The notes beneath the pieces were generated by a model. The model worked only from the letters and a program-made list of their open reading frames with translations. It was not told the DNA's origin and did not search any database. A stretch of 18,405 nt of DNA from Rodentolepis nana (lineage: Eukaryota > Platyhelminthes > Cestoda > Cyclophyllidea > Hymenolepididae), in contig UZAE01000776.1 in assembly GCA_900617975.1 (NCBI GenBank), positions 1-18,405 on the forward strand, in the 5' to 3' direction. Each line of letters starts with the position of its first letter. Position 1 is the stretch's first letter. Below, in pieces: positions 9,398 to 18,103 of the stretch. The translations under genes and the position numbers were made by a program.

Positions 9398-10440
9398 GAT
9401 ATTGGGTATTAAGCTAATTTTGCCCATAGGGTCACATTGACATTACCAGGCCATCCTCTTTTTCAGACTCCTATAAAATTTTTCTCCCCTTCAGTTGTAA
9501 CGTGTAAACCGGATCTCCACTCTGAGCCATCAATTCCATATTAACTTTGAAATAAACTCTGGTAGTTGAGTTTGAAGCTTTACATTATTTACTCTTTGTT
9601 CTCTTGTTTCTGTTCAATCGTCCAATAGAATTCTAGACCATCTCCTCTTACTTCTCTTCCGGTAGTTAAGAATGCAATACATCTAGGTTTAATTAAAAAA
9701 CCCGCGCTACCTCCCCCGTTGCTTTTACTGTAAGGCATTTATTCGTTAATATAATAGATTTTCCTTTCGATAATTGGCCAGTGACAAGCTATTCACAAAC
9801 AAAGAGTTTGAAACTACTTCCATTGATTTAAACTTAGATTTCATTGAAGCTTCCTGTGGTTTCAGTCTGTTTTCTTTCTTTCAAGTTCTCGCTGCTGAAA
9901 TTTAAAGTTTAATAAATAGATTACATACTTATTAGAGGCGTCTAAAGTCGATATTTTTGGGTTCAGGATTTGCTTGATGTGGTGTCTTGGAATGAGCTGG
10001 GCAGCTAACCAGTTTGTGATGTTTCAAGTAAATGCCTTTTCCCAGCATCATATGTACCCAAGGTCTTCTGTGGGTTCTGGTTCAAGCATAGTTTCCTGAT
10101 TTTAAAGAAATTCCCTTTCCCAGGTCCTCCATGAGTGTGTGTTGGACGAGAAGGAAGATAACCGATTAAATCCTTAAAACTATCAAGAAATTTCAGTTAT
10201 ATTTGCTTTGGAAGTGGTGGCTAATTGTCCTTTTAGCGGCACAGACAATACTTGCTTATCTTTTAACCAATTCATTAACGTTGTCACCTTCTAAGCACAT
10301 TGTGAAATTATTACTATCTGGAAGTTGAAATTTTCAAAAATAAGCCCCATAAGATAAATAAATTTGAATGACTTAGAGGAAGAAGGAGGGAGTTTATTCG
10401 ACGCTTTTGACAAAAATGGAAGTATCTGAGATAAGGATAT
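9398..10440. other. Intergenic stretch, no gene seen
   Basis: AT-rich DNA between SINE copies B and C. No sustained reading frame, RNA gene or repeat copy was recognised. A slightly GC-richer patch at about 9960-10140 has stops in the frames I checked. Confidence 0.5.
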
Positions 10441-10453
10441 ATATTTGAAGAAC

Positions 10454-10777
10454 GGGGGTGTGCGATAGACTTACCTCCATGTGGTGCATCCTGGGCAACG
10501 TATAATCATACGGCAAAAAAGTCTATTAACTGGCAATTGACTTCTGACTTCAAGCTACCATAACCCCACTGTATGTCATATTCCACAATTTCCACAGTAC
10601 TCACCTCACCTCTGTCCCTACCTTTGTGTCTGTCTGTCTCCTCTTCATCTGTGAATCACTCTTTTGCTCCCCCTCTCGAATTTTTCTCACTTTGATGTTC
10701 CTCCCTCTGTAAAGCCCGAAGTCAGCTAAATGGCTAATGATAACTATTCAAAACGCCTGCCATTTGGAATAATAATA
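10454..10777 (+). mobile_element. SINE copy C, full length, exact 13-bp target-site duplication
   Basis: This 324-bp copy begins GGGGGTGTGCGATAGACTTA and ends CGCCTGCCATTTGG plus an (AAT)n-like tail. The duplication ATATTTGAAGAAC is exact at 10441-10453 and 10778-10790. The simple-repeat 3' tail, variable-length duplications and absence of terminal inverted repeats identify the family as a retroposon and not a DNA transposon. This copy defines the 5' end of the family most clearly. Confidence 0.95.
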
Positions 10778-10790
10778 ATATTTGAAGAAC

Positions 10791-12557
10791 AAAAGAGCTA
10801 ACGAATAGGAATAACTCCAGTTTTGGAGTTGGGCTGAATTTTTACTCTCATCTCAATAATAATTACAGATGCACCTCAAAATGATTTAAGGTGGTTCCAG
10901 TGCTGAAATGTCCCAAGGAATTGGATAGAATCGCTAATTTTACCAAGGAAAATCAGCATTATTTTGAATTAATTTCTTGTTATAACTGAGTTTTATAAAT
11001 TTTTTTCCTATTGAGAGGTCAATTACCGGTTTCATAACATAGTTTCATAATTTCAAATCACTCAATGGCGTCTGGAAAATCGGAATATTGAAAGAATTCA
11101 GCCGGAGACTATTCAAAGTCAAGAGAGTGGCATAGATGAATACGATGTTGTCATATCAAAAAGACATCATACACCATATAAATTCGCGGGAGTTTTGAGT
11201 TGCTCTTTCTCTTCTAAAGGCAAAGTGCTCACTTTAGACTTCCGAAATGCCCCAAAGCTACATTTTTGTGATTTTTTGCCTTCTCTCATCTGAAAAACAA
11301 ACACAAACACAAGAGCATTAATCAACTCTTCCTAATTAAATTTTCCATCTTAAAATTCATCCAATTTCAAGGCTGTTTTATGAGCTACTTAGAAACTCTT
11401 AATCTTTAAGGGTAGGAACCTCCTTTGACAGCGCAAATTTTGAAAGACCTGTCCCTCACAAACTTTGGGAGCTCCAAACAAAAATTCATAGCCTTTGATT
11501 CCAGATTCATTTGCCATGAGCCCCTGTGTGAGTTCATAAGCAGGATATTCAGTTATAACTTCTGCGAAGCCACGAAGTTTCCCTTGTAAGGCCCGAAACA
11601 GGCAGATGACATTGTCAAAAGCCAGTATTGCTCATGTTTAATTAATAAAAATTCACCTCCTCTTCTTCCAATAATACTGTAGAATTTATGTACTATGGTG
11701 GTTGCATAAAGTGAAGCCTAACTTTATTGAATCCAGTGGGATCAACTAAACTTTCGAGTTGACCAGCCAACTGGGATGAATTAAAAAAAGATTAGTTATC
11801 AATTTATAACTGCCTAACTAAAGACCAATTAGCTCTAGAAAGGTGTAAAGCAAGAGTTAATGGGGATGCCCAAGAAATAACCTGAAATTTCAAAAGCCTA
11901 TTCCAAGGATATTGCTTATATAAAGGTTCTCATCTTTACGTAAAATTATAGCTTTGAAGACAATCGGAGTACAACAAGAATTCAAGCAATGAAACTAAGA
12001 TTTTCAAATGAATCAGTGGTTATTGGGTCCACCTTCTTTAAAAAACATTAATAGGGTCGTTAAAAAGAGTGTTGAATGCATGAATTCGAATTCGAATTGA
12101 AATTTTCAAGGTCGCTAAGCGGTATATGCATCAGTCAATTAATTTTAAAGACTTGGAATCTTTCACCTCAGATGATTTGATCTAACAGTGCTTTAGAACT
12201 TAAGCTAGCTTCGTCTGATTAGGTAGGAATCGTATAGTTTTTGAGTTTTCTGAACTAAGATTTGCTATATTTTTTGTCAGCAATTTTTACTATCTTAATT
12301 GAGGAATTAGAAAAATCCGAAGAGCCACCATTTTTGTTGGCTCTTTGACAATTATATGAGGTAGATCGAGACTATTGGCTGAACCAGAGTTCTCTACGAT
12401 TAGAAAGAAGCAATCAAGAATTCCACAACCTGGATTTTAATCTAATTGGCTTATGACCACGAGAAAACTGTCCTCTCTAAGAGGACCATCAGATATTATA
12501 TCACTGCAGCATCTGATAACACTGGTGTGATTTCACTAAATAATTTTAAATTTAACT
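10791..12557. other. Intergenic stretch with one coding-like patch
   Basis: AT-rich DNA between SINE copy C and the expanded copy D. The only notable item is the minus-strand open frame at 11389-11631, listed separately. A TATATAAAGG at about 11914 on the plus strand has no convincing ORF downstream. Confidence 0.5.
11389..11631 (-). CDS. unrecognised coding-like open stretch, possible terminal exon
   Basis: The minus strand is open for 80 codons, from just after a TGA (11632-11634) to a TAA at 11389-11391. It begins AILAFDNVICLFRALQGK and later reads GYEFLFGAPKVCEGQVF. Composition is protein-like and visibly GC-richer than the surroundings, unlike other chance ORFs here. The first Met is internal, so it would need to be an exon or a degraded retrocopy. 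A possible acceptor (CATGAG) at its start lacks a good pyrimidine tract. I do not recognise the family. No neighbouring exon was found, so a pseudogene or chance ORF remains possible. Confidence 0.3.
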   Translation of the reverse strand, partial: AILAFDNVICLFRALQGKLRGFAEVITEYPAYELTQGLMANESGIKGYEFLFGAPKVCEGQVFQNLRCQRRFLPLKIKSF

Positions 12558-12591
12558 TGTTCCGTATATTTATTTATTTCAAATGTCAGGC

Positions 12592-12660
12592 ATTTTGATA
12601 GTTATCATTAGCCCTTTAGTTGACTTATTTGATAGTTATCATTAGCCCTTTAGTTGACTT
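12592..12660 (-). repeat. 34-bp tandem duplication of the SINE tail in copy D
   Basis: The plus strand reads ATTTGATAGTTATCATTAGC and onward to GTTGACTT twice in succession. The unit is the same LINE-like tail found once in all other copies, so it is a local duplication specific to this copy. Confidence 0.85.
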
Positions 12661-12816
12661 CGGGCTTCTCAGAAGAGAGGAACATTACAGTGAGAAAAAT
12701 TTGACAGGGGGAAAGAAGAGCGATTCACAGATGTAACAGACAGACAGACAGACACAAAGGCAGAGAAAAGGCTAGATGAGTACTGTGAATGGTGTTGAAT
12801 ATGACATACAGTGGGG

Positions 12817-13000
12817 TTATTGAAGTTTGAAGTCAGAGGTCAACTGCCAGTTAATAGACTTTTGGTAGTTTGAAGTCAGAAGTCAACTGCCGAATAATAA
12901 AGTGGCAGTTTGAAGTCAGAAGTCAACTGTCGGTAAATGTAATTTTGCATAGTTTGAAGTCAGAAGTCAACTGCCAGTTAATAGATTTAGTAGTTTGAAG
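12817..13000. repeat. cluster of second SINE-head module (TTTGAAGTCAGAAGTCAACTG)
   Basis: Four to five tandem copies of the module (TTTGAAGTCAGAAGTCAACT, then GCC), which other SINE copies carry once. Further clusters lie at about 13425-13605, 13935-14050, 15890-16003 and 16325-16400. Linkers such as GAATAATAAAGTGG and GGTAAATGTAATTTTGCATA are repeated with them. Confidence 0.85.
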
Positions 13001-13213
13001 TGAGCATACGTTGCCCAGGGTGCACCACGTGGAGGTGCCGTTTGAGTATACGTTGTCCAGGGTGCACCACCTGGAGGTAAGTCTATCGTGAGTATACGTT
13101 GCCCAGGGTGCACCACGTGGAGGTGTATGAGTATACATTGCCCAGGGTGCACCACGTGGAGGTAGCCGAATGAGAATACGTTGCCCAGGGTGCACCACGT
13201 GGAGGTAAGGTGT
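12839..13213. repeat. higher-order duplication H1, second copy at 13444-13818
   Basis: About 375 bp recur 605 bp downstream, apparently without differences, including non-unit linkers. This shows a block duplication and not unit-by-unit slippage. The copies diverge after GGTAAGGTGT (next GTATAC versus GAGTGTAC). Confidence 0.85.
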
Positions 13214-13291
13214 AGTATACATTGCCCAGGGTGCGCCACGTGGAGGTAAGACCGTATGATTATACGTTGGCCAGGGTGCACCACGTGGAGG
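13037..13291. repeat. higher-order duplication H4, second copy at 15046-15300
   Basis: About 255 bp recur at an offset of 2009 bp. The block starts at GCCGTTTGAGTATACGTTGT and ends after the GGCCAGGG variant unit. Its first ~175 bp recur six times in the array. Confidence 0.8.
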
Positions 13292-13641
13292 TACCTTTTG
13301 CCATATGTGGATACGTTGCCCAGGGTGCACCACGTGTATACGTTGCCCAGGGTGCACCAGTTTGTTTGCCGTATGAGTATACGTTGCCCAGGGTGCACCA
13401 CGTGGGCAGTTTGAAGTTGGGTGATGGCAGTTTGAAGTGAGAAGTCAACTGCCAGTTAATAGACTTTTGGTAGTTTGAAGTCAGAAGTCAACTGCCGAAT
13501 AATAAAGTGGCAGTTTGAAGTCAGAAGTCAACTGTCGGTAAATGTAATTTTGCATAGTTTGAAGTCAGAAGTCAACTGCCAGTTAATAGATTTAGTAGTT
13601 TGAAGTGAGCATACGTTGCCCAGGGTGCACCACGTGGAGGT

Positions 13642-14177
13642 GCCGTTTGAGTATACGTTGTCCAGGGTGCACCACCTGGAGGTAAGTCTATCGTGAGTAT
13701 ACGTTGCCCAGGGTGCACCACGTGGAGGTGTATGAGTATACATTGCCCAGGGTGCACCACGTGGAGGTAGCCGAATGAGAATACGTTGCCCAGGGTGCAC
13801 CACGTGGAGGTAAGGTGTGAGTGTACGTTGCCCAGGGTGCACCACGGACTCTTTTGCCGTGTATACGTTGCCCAGGGTGCACCAGTTTAGACTTTTTTGT
13901 CGCATGAGTATACGTTGCCCAGGGTGTACTCATGGTAGTTTGAAGTCAGAAGTCAACTGCCGGTTAATAGATGGTAGTTTGAAGTGAGAAGTCAACTGCC
14001 AGTTAATAGTATGGTAGTTTGAAGTCAGAAGTCAACTGCCGGTTAATAGGGATCTTTTTGCCTTATGAGTATACGTTGCCCAGGGTGCACCACATTTTGC
14101 CGTATGAGTATGCGTTGCCCAGGGTGCACCACGTTTGTTTGCCGTATGAGTATACGTTGCCCAGGGTGCACCACGTG
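13642..14177. repeat. higher-order duplication H2, second copy at 15596-16131
   Basis: About 536 bp recur at an offset of 1954 bp. The block includes the odd unit ending GGGTGTACTCATGG and a three-copy second-module cluster. By eye the two copies look identical, implying recent duplication or conversion. Confidence 0.85.
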
Positions 14178-14519
14178 ATAGACTTACTTGCCGTATGAGT
14201 ACACGTTGCCCAGGGTGCACCACGTGGTGCCTTATGAGTATACGTTGCCCAGGGTGCACCACGTGGAGCCGTATGAGTAAACGTTGCCCAGGGTGCACCA
14301 CGTGGAGCCGTATGAGTATACGTTGCCCAGGGTGCACCACGTGCCGTTTGAGTATACGTTGTCCAGGGTGCACCACCTGGAGGTAAGTCTATCGTGAGTA
14401 TACGTTGCCCAGGGTGCACCACGTGGAGGTGTATGAGTATACATTGCCCAGGGTGCACCACGTGGAGGTAGCCGAATGAGAATACGTTGCCCAGGGTGCA
14501 CCACGTGGAGGTAAGGTGT
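14133..14519. repeat. higher-order duplication H3, second copy at 15386-15772, partial third from 14931
   Basis: About 387 bp recur at an offset of 1253 bp. The inner part, starting at TGCCTTATGAG, is present a third time from 14931. H3 partly overlaps H2, so the array grew by nested rounds. Confidence 0.8.
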
Positions 14520-16249
14520 AGTATACATTGCCCAGGGTGCGCCACGTGGAGGTAAGATAGCTTGAACTCAGAAGTCAACTGCCGGTTTATAGACTTTTTT
14601 GTCACATGAGTATACGTTGCCCAGGGTGCACCACGTGGAGGTATGTCATTTGAGTATACGTTGTCCAGGGTGCACCACCTGGAGGTAAGTCTATCGTGAG
14701 TATACGTTGCCCAGGGTGCACCACGTGGAGGTGTATGAGTATACATTGCCCAGGGTGCACCACGTGGAGGTAGCCGAATGAGAATACGTTGCCCAGGGTG
14801 CACCACGTGGAGGTAAGGTGTGAGTGTACGTTGCCCAGGGTGCACCACGGACTCTTTTGCCGTGTATACGTTGCCCAGGGTGCACCAGTTTTTGCCGTAT
14901 GAATATACGTTGCCCAGGGTGCACCACGTGTGCCTTATGAGTATACGTTGCCCAGGGTGCACCACGTGGAGCCGTATGAGTAAACGTTGCCCAGGGTGCA
15001 CCACGTGGAGCCGTATGAGTATACGTTGCCCAGGGTGCACCACGTGCCGTTTGAGTATACGTTGTCCAGGGTGCACCACCTGGAGGTAAGTCTATCGTGA
15101 GTATACGTTGCCCAGGGTGCACCACGTGGAGGTGTATGAGTATACATTGCCCAGGGTGCACCACGTGGAGGTAGCCGAATGAGAATACGTTGCCCAGGGT
15201 GCACCACGTGGAGGTAAGGTGTAGTATACATTGCCCAGGGTGCGCCACGTGGAGGTAAGACCGTATGATTATACGTTGGCCAGGGTGCACCACGTGGAGG
15301 CCGTATGATTTTTGCTGTATGAGTATACGTTGCCCAGGGTGCACCCGGACTCTTTTGCCGTGTATACGTTGCCCAGGGTGCACCAGTTTGTTTGCCGTAT
15401 GAGTATACGTTGCCCAGGGTGCACCACGTGATAGACTTACTTGCCGTATGAGTACACGTTGCCCAGGGTGCACCACGTGGTGCCTTATGAGTATACGTTG
15501 CCCAGGGTGCACCACGTGGAGCCGTATGAGTAAACGTTGCCCAGGGTGCACCACGTGGAGCCGTATGAGTATACGTTGCCCAGGGTGCACCACGTGCCGT
15601 TTGAGTATACGTTGTCCAGGGTGCACCACCTGGAGGTAAGTCTATCGTGAGTATACGTTGCCCAGGGTGCACCACGTGGAGGTGTATGAGTATACATTGC
15701 CCAGGGTGCACCACGTGGAGGTAGCCGAATGAGAATACGTTGCCCAGGGTGCACCACGTGGAGGTAAGGTGTGAGTGTACGTTGCCCAGGGTGCACCACG
15801 GACTCTTTTGCCGTGTATACGTTGCCCAGGGTGCACCAGTTTAGACTTTTTTGTCGCATGAGTATACGTTGCCCAGGGTGTACTCATGGTAGTTTGAAGT
15901 CAGAAGTCAACTGCCGGTTAATAGATGGTAGTTTGAAGTGAGAAGTCAACTGCCAGTTAATAGTATGGTAGTTTGAAGTCAGAAGTCAACTGCCGGTTAA
16001 TAGGGATCTTTTTGCCTTATGAGTATACGTTGCCCAGGGTGCACCACATTTTGCCGTATGAGTATGCGTTGCCCAGGGTGCACCACGTTTGTTTGCCGTA
16101 TGAGTATACGTTGCCCAGGGTGCACCACGTGGGCAGTTTGAAGTACCAGTCAATAGACTTTTTTCCGCATAAGTATACGTTGCCCAGGGTGCACCACATG
16201 GAGGTTGTAAGTACACGTTGCCCAGGGTGCACCACGTGGAGGTATGCCG

Positions 16250-16500
16250 TTTGAGTATACGTTGCCCATTGGTTTATAGACTTGTTTGCCGTATGAGTAT
16301 ACGTTGCCCGTCAATGGGGTGATGGTAGTTTGAAGTGAGAAGTCAACTGCCACAATGGGGTCATGGTAGTTTGAAGTTAGAAGTCAACTGCCTTTAATAG
16401 ACTTTTTTGCCGTATGAGTATACGTTGCCCAGCGGTTTATAGACTTTTTGCCGTATGAGGTCACGTTTCCAAGCCATTTAATAGACTTTTTTGCCGTATG
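16250..16500. repeat. degenerate edge of the array
   Basis: Units here are truncated inside the core (GTTGCCCATTGG, GTTGCCCGTCAATGG, GTTGCCCAGCGG) and joined to second-module pieces. Diverged edges next to a homogeneous centre are typical of arrays maintained by unequal exchange. Confidence 0.7.
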
Positions 16501-16585
16501 AGTATACATTGCCCAGGGCGTACCACGTGGAGGTAAGTCTATCGCACACCCCACATTGCTATTTTCACCACGTGTTCCGTATATT

Positions 16586-17760
16586 GAAGGGAAAATGTTT
16601 GCTTGGATTACATCTCTAGAATTGAAATTTGATATTAAAGACCTGCAAACCTCTTTCCATTCAATGAGCTTTAATTTGTAAGCAATGCAATTTTTACTCG
16701 TTTTCTTCAATCGATACTATCTTTAGCTAGATTGATTAATTAAATATATGCTCCTGTCAGTCATATCTATTTGTTTCATAGCAAGAAGACGTTTCAAATT
16801 AATGAAAGTGATATTCAATCAAATGGTCAAAATTGGTTTGGGATAGATTTTATCATCAAGGAGTGGTTTTTAAAGCACATAAGTGTTGAAACCTTAAGAT
16901 TTTCAGATTTTTACCAGAGAATGCTATTCTTACCTCATTATGCGATCCGTTTAAACCCCGGTTTGGCATAAACTTGATTATTTTGCACTTTTTCAGTCAA
17001 AAGAGTAAAAGCACGATAGAATTTTATATGATAATCTCTTATCCCAAAAGGTTATACTAAGTTTGATAAATCAAATCTAACAAATGAATTAATTTTAGTC
17101 TAATCTAGCTTTAACTTCCGTTCGACGTTATCTTAATGACATGTCACGTGATATGCAGCTTAAAATTGGAAGGCGGACTTATCCATCGACTGTCTAAGGA
17201 ACTCTTCCTCCTACACCAATCATCATTCAAGTGTAAAGCTCCTATTAAGAATGGTACAACTCCTTAGAGTGAAGTTCTTATTTACTTCAAAGAATGAAAT
17301 TGAACAAGTCTGTCTACGAAAACAAGTCCTGCTTAACATGGAAATCAGCCTTGTAAATAACAATTCATTTTTTCCTTTCTTTAAGTGCTTTGGAAGACAA
17401 ATGATCCTAAATGATATTCAGCAAAGATACGAATTTTAATAACTTCTGAGTGCGAGGGAGAGCTTTACTAAAACTAAAACTGTGGTAGATTATAGAGAAG
17501 TGATAGTTCAAGCCTTTGCTTTCTTTCGATCTTGGATTCCAATTGTGACAATTCGGATACGCCTAGAAATGTCATATTTATCTCCTTTTATCGCCTTTGT
17601 TGGTAGTGCTGTTAGCCAATAACTATGGTACCTGCAAAAAATTCTGGTTCCGATTAACTATCTCCCCCCCCCGGTTCGCTCACCAAAAGACGCAACAATT
17701 TGATGGCACTGAAAAAAGCCTATATCTTCCTGACAAATGACTTTATTTCACCCACCTTTG
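16586..17760. other. Intergenic stretch, no gene seen
   Basis: AT-rich DNA between SINE copies D and E. Short plus-strand ORFs at 16771-16971 and 17251-17439 have no recognisable domain. A run of ten C lies at about 17664-17674. Confidence 0.5.
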
Positions 17761-17774
17761 ATTAATGTATCTTA

Positions 17775-18088
17775 TTTATATCAAATGGCAGGCATCTTGA
17801 TGGTTATCATTAGCCCTTTAGTTGACTTCAGGCTTCACAGAGTTGAAGAAGCATCAAATTGAAAAAGTCGACAGGGGGGGGGGACAGAAGAGTGTTTCAA
17901 AGATGTAAGAGACAAACAGAAATGTAGAGCAAAGGTGAGGTGAGTACTGTGAAAGTGGTCGAATATGGCATCGAGTGAGGTGATTGCAGTTTGAAGTGAG
18001 AAGTCAACTGCCAGTCAATAGACTTTTTGCCATATGAATATACTTTGCCCAGGGTGCACCACGTGGAGGTAAGTCTATCGCGCACCCC
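17775..18088 (-). mobile_element. SINE copy E, full length
   Basis: It has the same architecture as copies B and C: a start complementary to CGCGCACCCC at 18088, one head unit with CCACGTGG and GGTGCACC, one second module (TTGACTGGCAGTTGACTTC), a body with a C-run, and the LINE-like tail ending near 17775 in ATTTGATATAAATAAG. Flanks (TTAACTTAATATC to the right, TTGATTAATGTATC to the left) may be a decayed duplication with small indels, but this is not certain. An apparent 62-codon ORF at 17897-18085 is SINE sequence. Confidence 0.85.
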
Positions 18089-18103
18089 TTAACTTAATAT
18101 CAT

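Larger units (their letters stand above)
13001..16530. repeat. ~40-bp minisatellite array, about 65 units, derived from the SINE head
   Basis: The core unit (plus strand) is GAGTATACGTTGCCCAGGG followed by TGCACCACGTGGAGG. Counted by eye, CCAGGGTG-type cores occur about 65 times, mostly 39-43 bp apart. The unit holds three short palindromes: GTATAC, GGTGCACC and CCACGTGG. Spacer variants (GGAGGTGTATGAG, GGAGGTAGCCGAATGAG, GGAGCCGTATGAG, GGTGCCTTATGAG) recur in fixed order. A second module (TTTGAAGTCAGAAGTCAACT) interrupts the array in clusters. Long ORFs on the minus strand (up to 338 codons) exist only because the unit lacks stops in all three minus frames; none is a gene. Confidence 0.95.
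12571..16572 (-). mobile_element. SINE copy D with its head expanded into a ~3.5-kb tandem array (SVA-like)
   Basis: The minus-strand order is a 20-nt extra 5' sequence (16553-16572), the family start GGGGTGTGCGATAG at about 16552, a huge array of head units, one body (about 12660-12815) with a GACA microsatellite, and the LINE-like tail with an (AAAT)n end at 12571. An exact 13-bp duplication TGTTCCGTATATT flanks the whole 4,002 bp at 12558-12570 and 16573-16585. Other copies have one head unit; this one has about 65. The intact duplication indicates a single insertion, with expansion most simply placed after it. A 34-bp segment of the tail is also duplicated (about 12592-12660). Confidence 0.88.

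Noticed and set aside
11914..11946. TATATAAAGG as a promoter on the plus strand
   Set aside because: No ORF, splice donor or conserved sequence follows; AT-rich DNA produces such matches by chance.
12923..15887. Many long minus-strand ORFs (81-338 codons) and short plus-strand ORFs such as MSTRCPGCTTW repeats
   Set aside because: They are the stop-free tandem unit read in different frames; no domain, promoter or consistent frame supports a protein.
13001..16530. CRISPR-like pattern of short repeats with spacers
   Set aside because: The spacers are themselves repeated variants of the same unit, the unit derives from a SINE head, and the context is a spliced animal genome.
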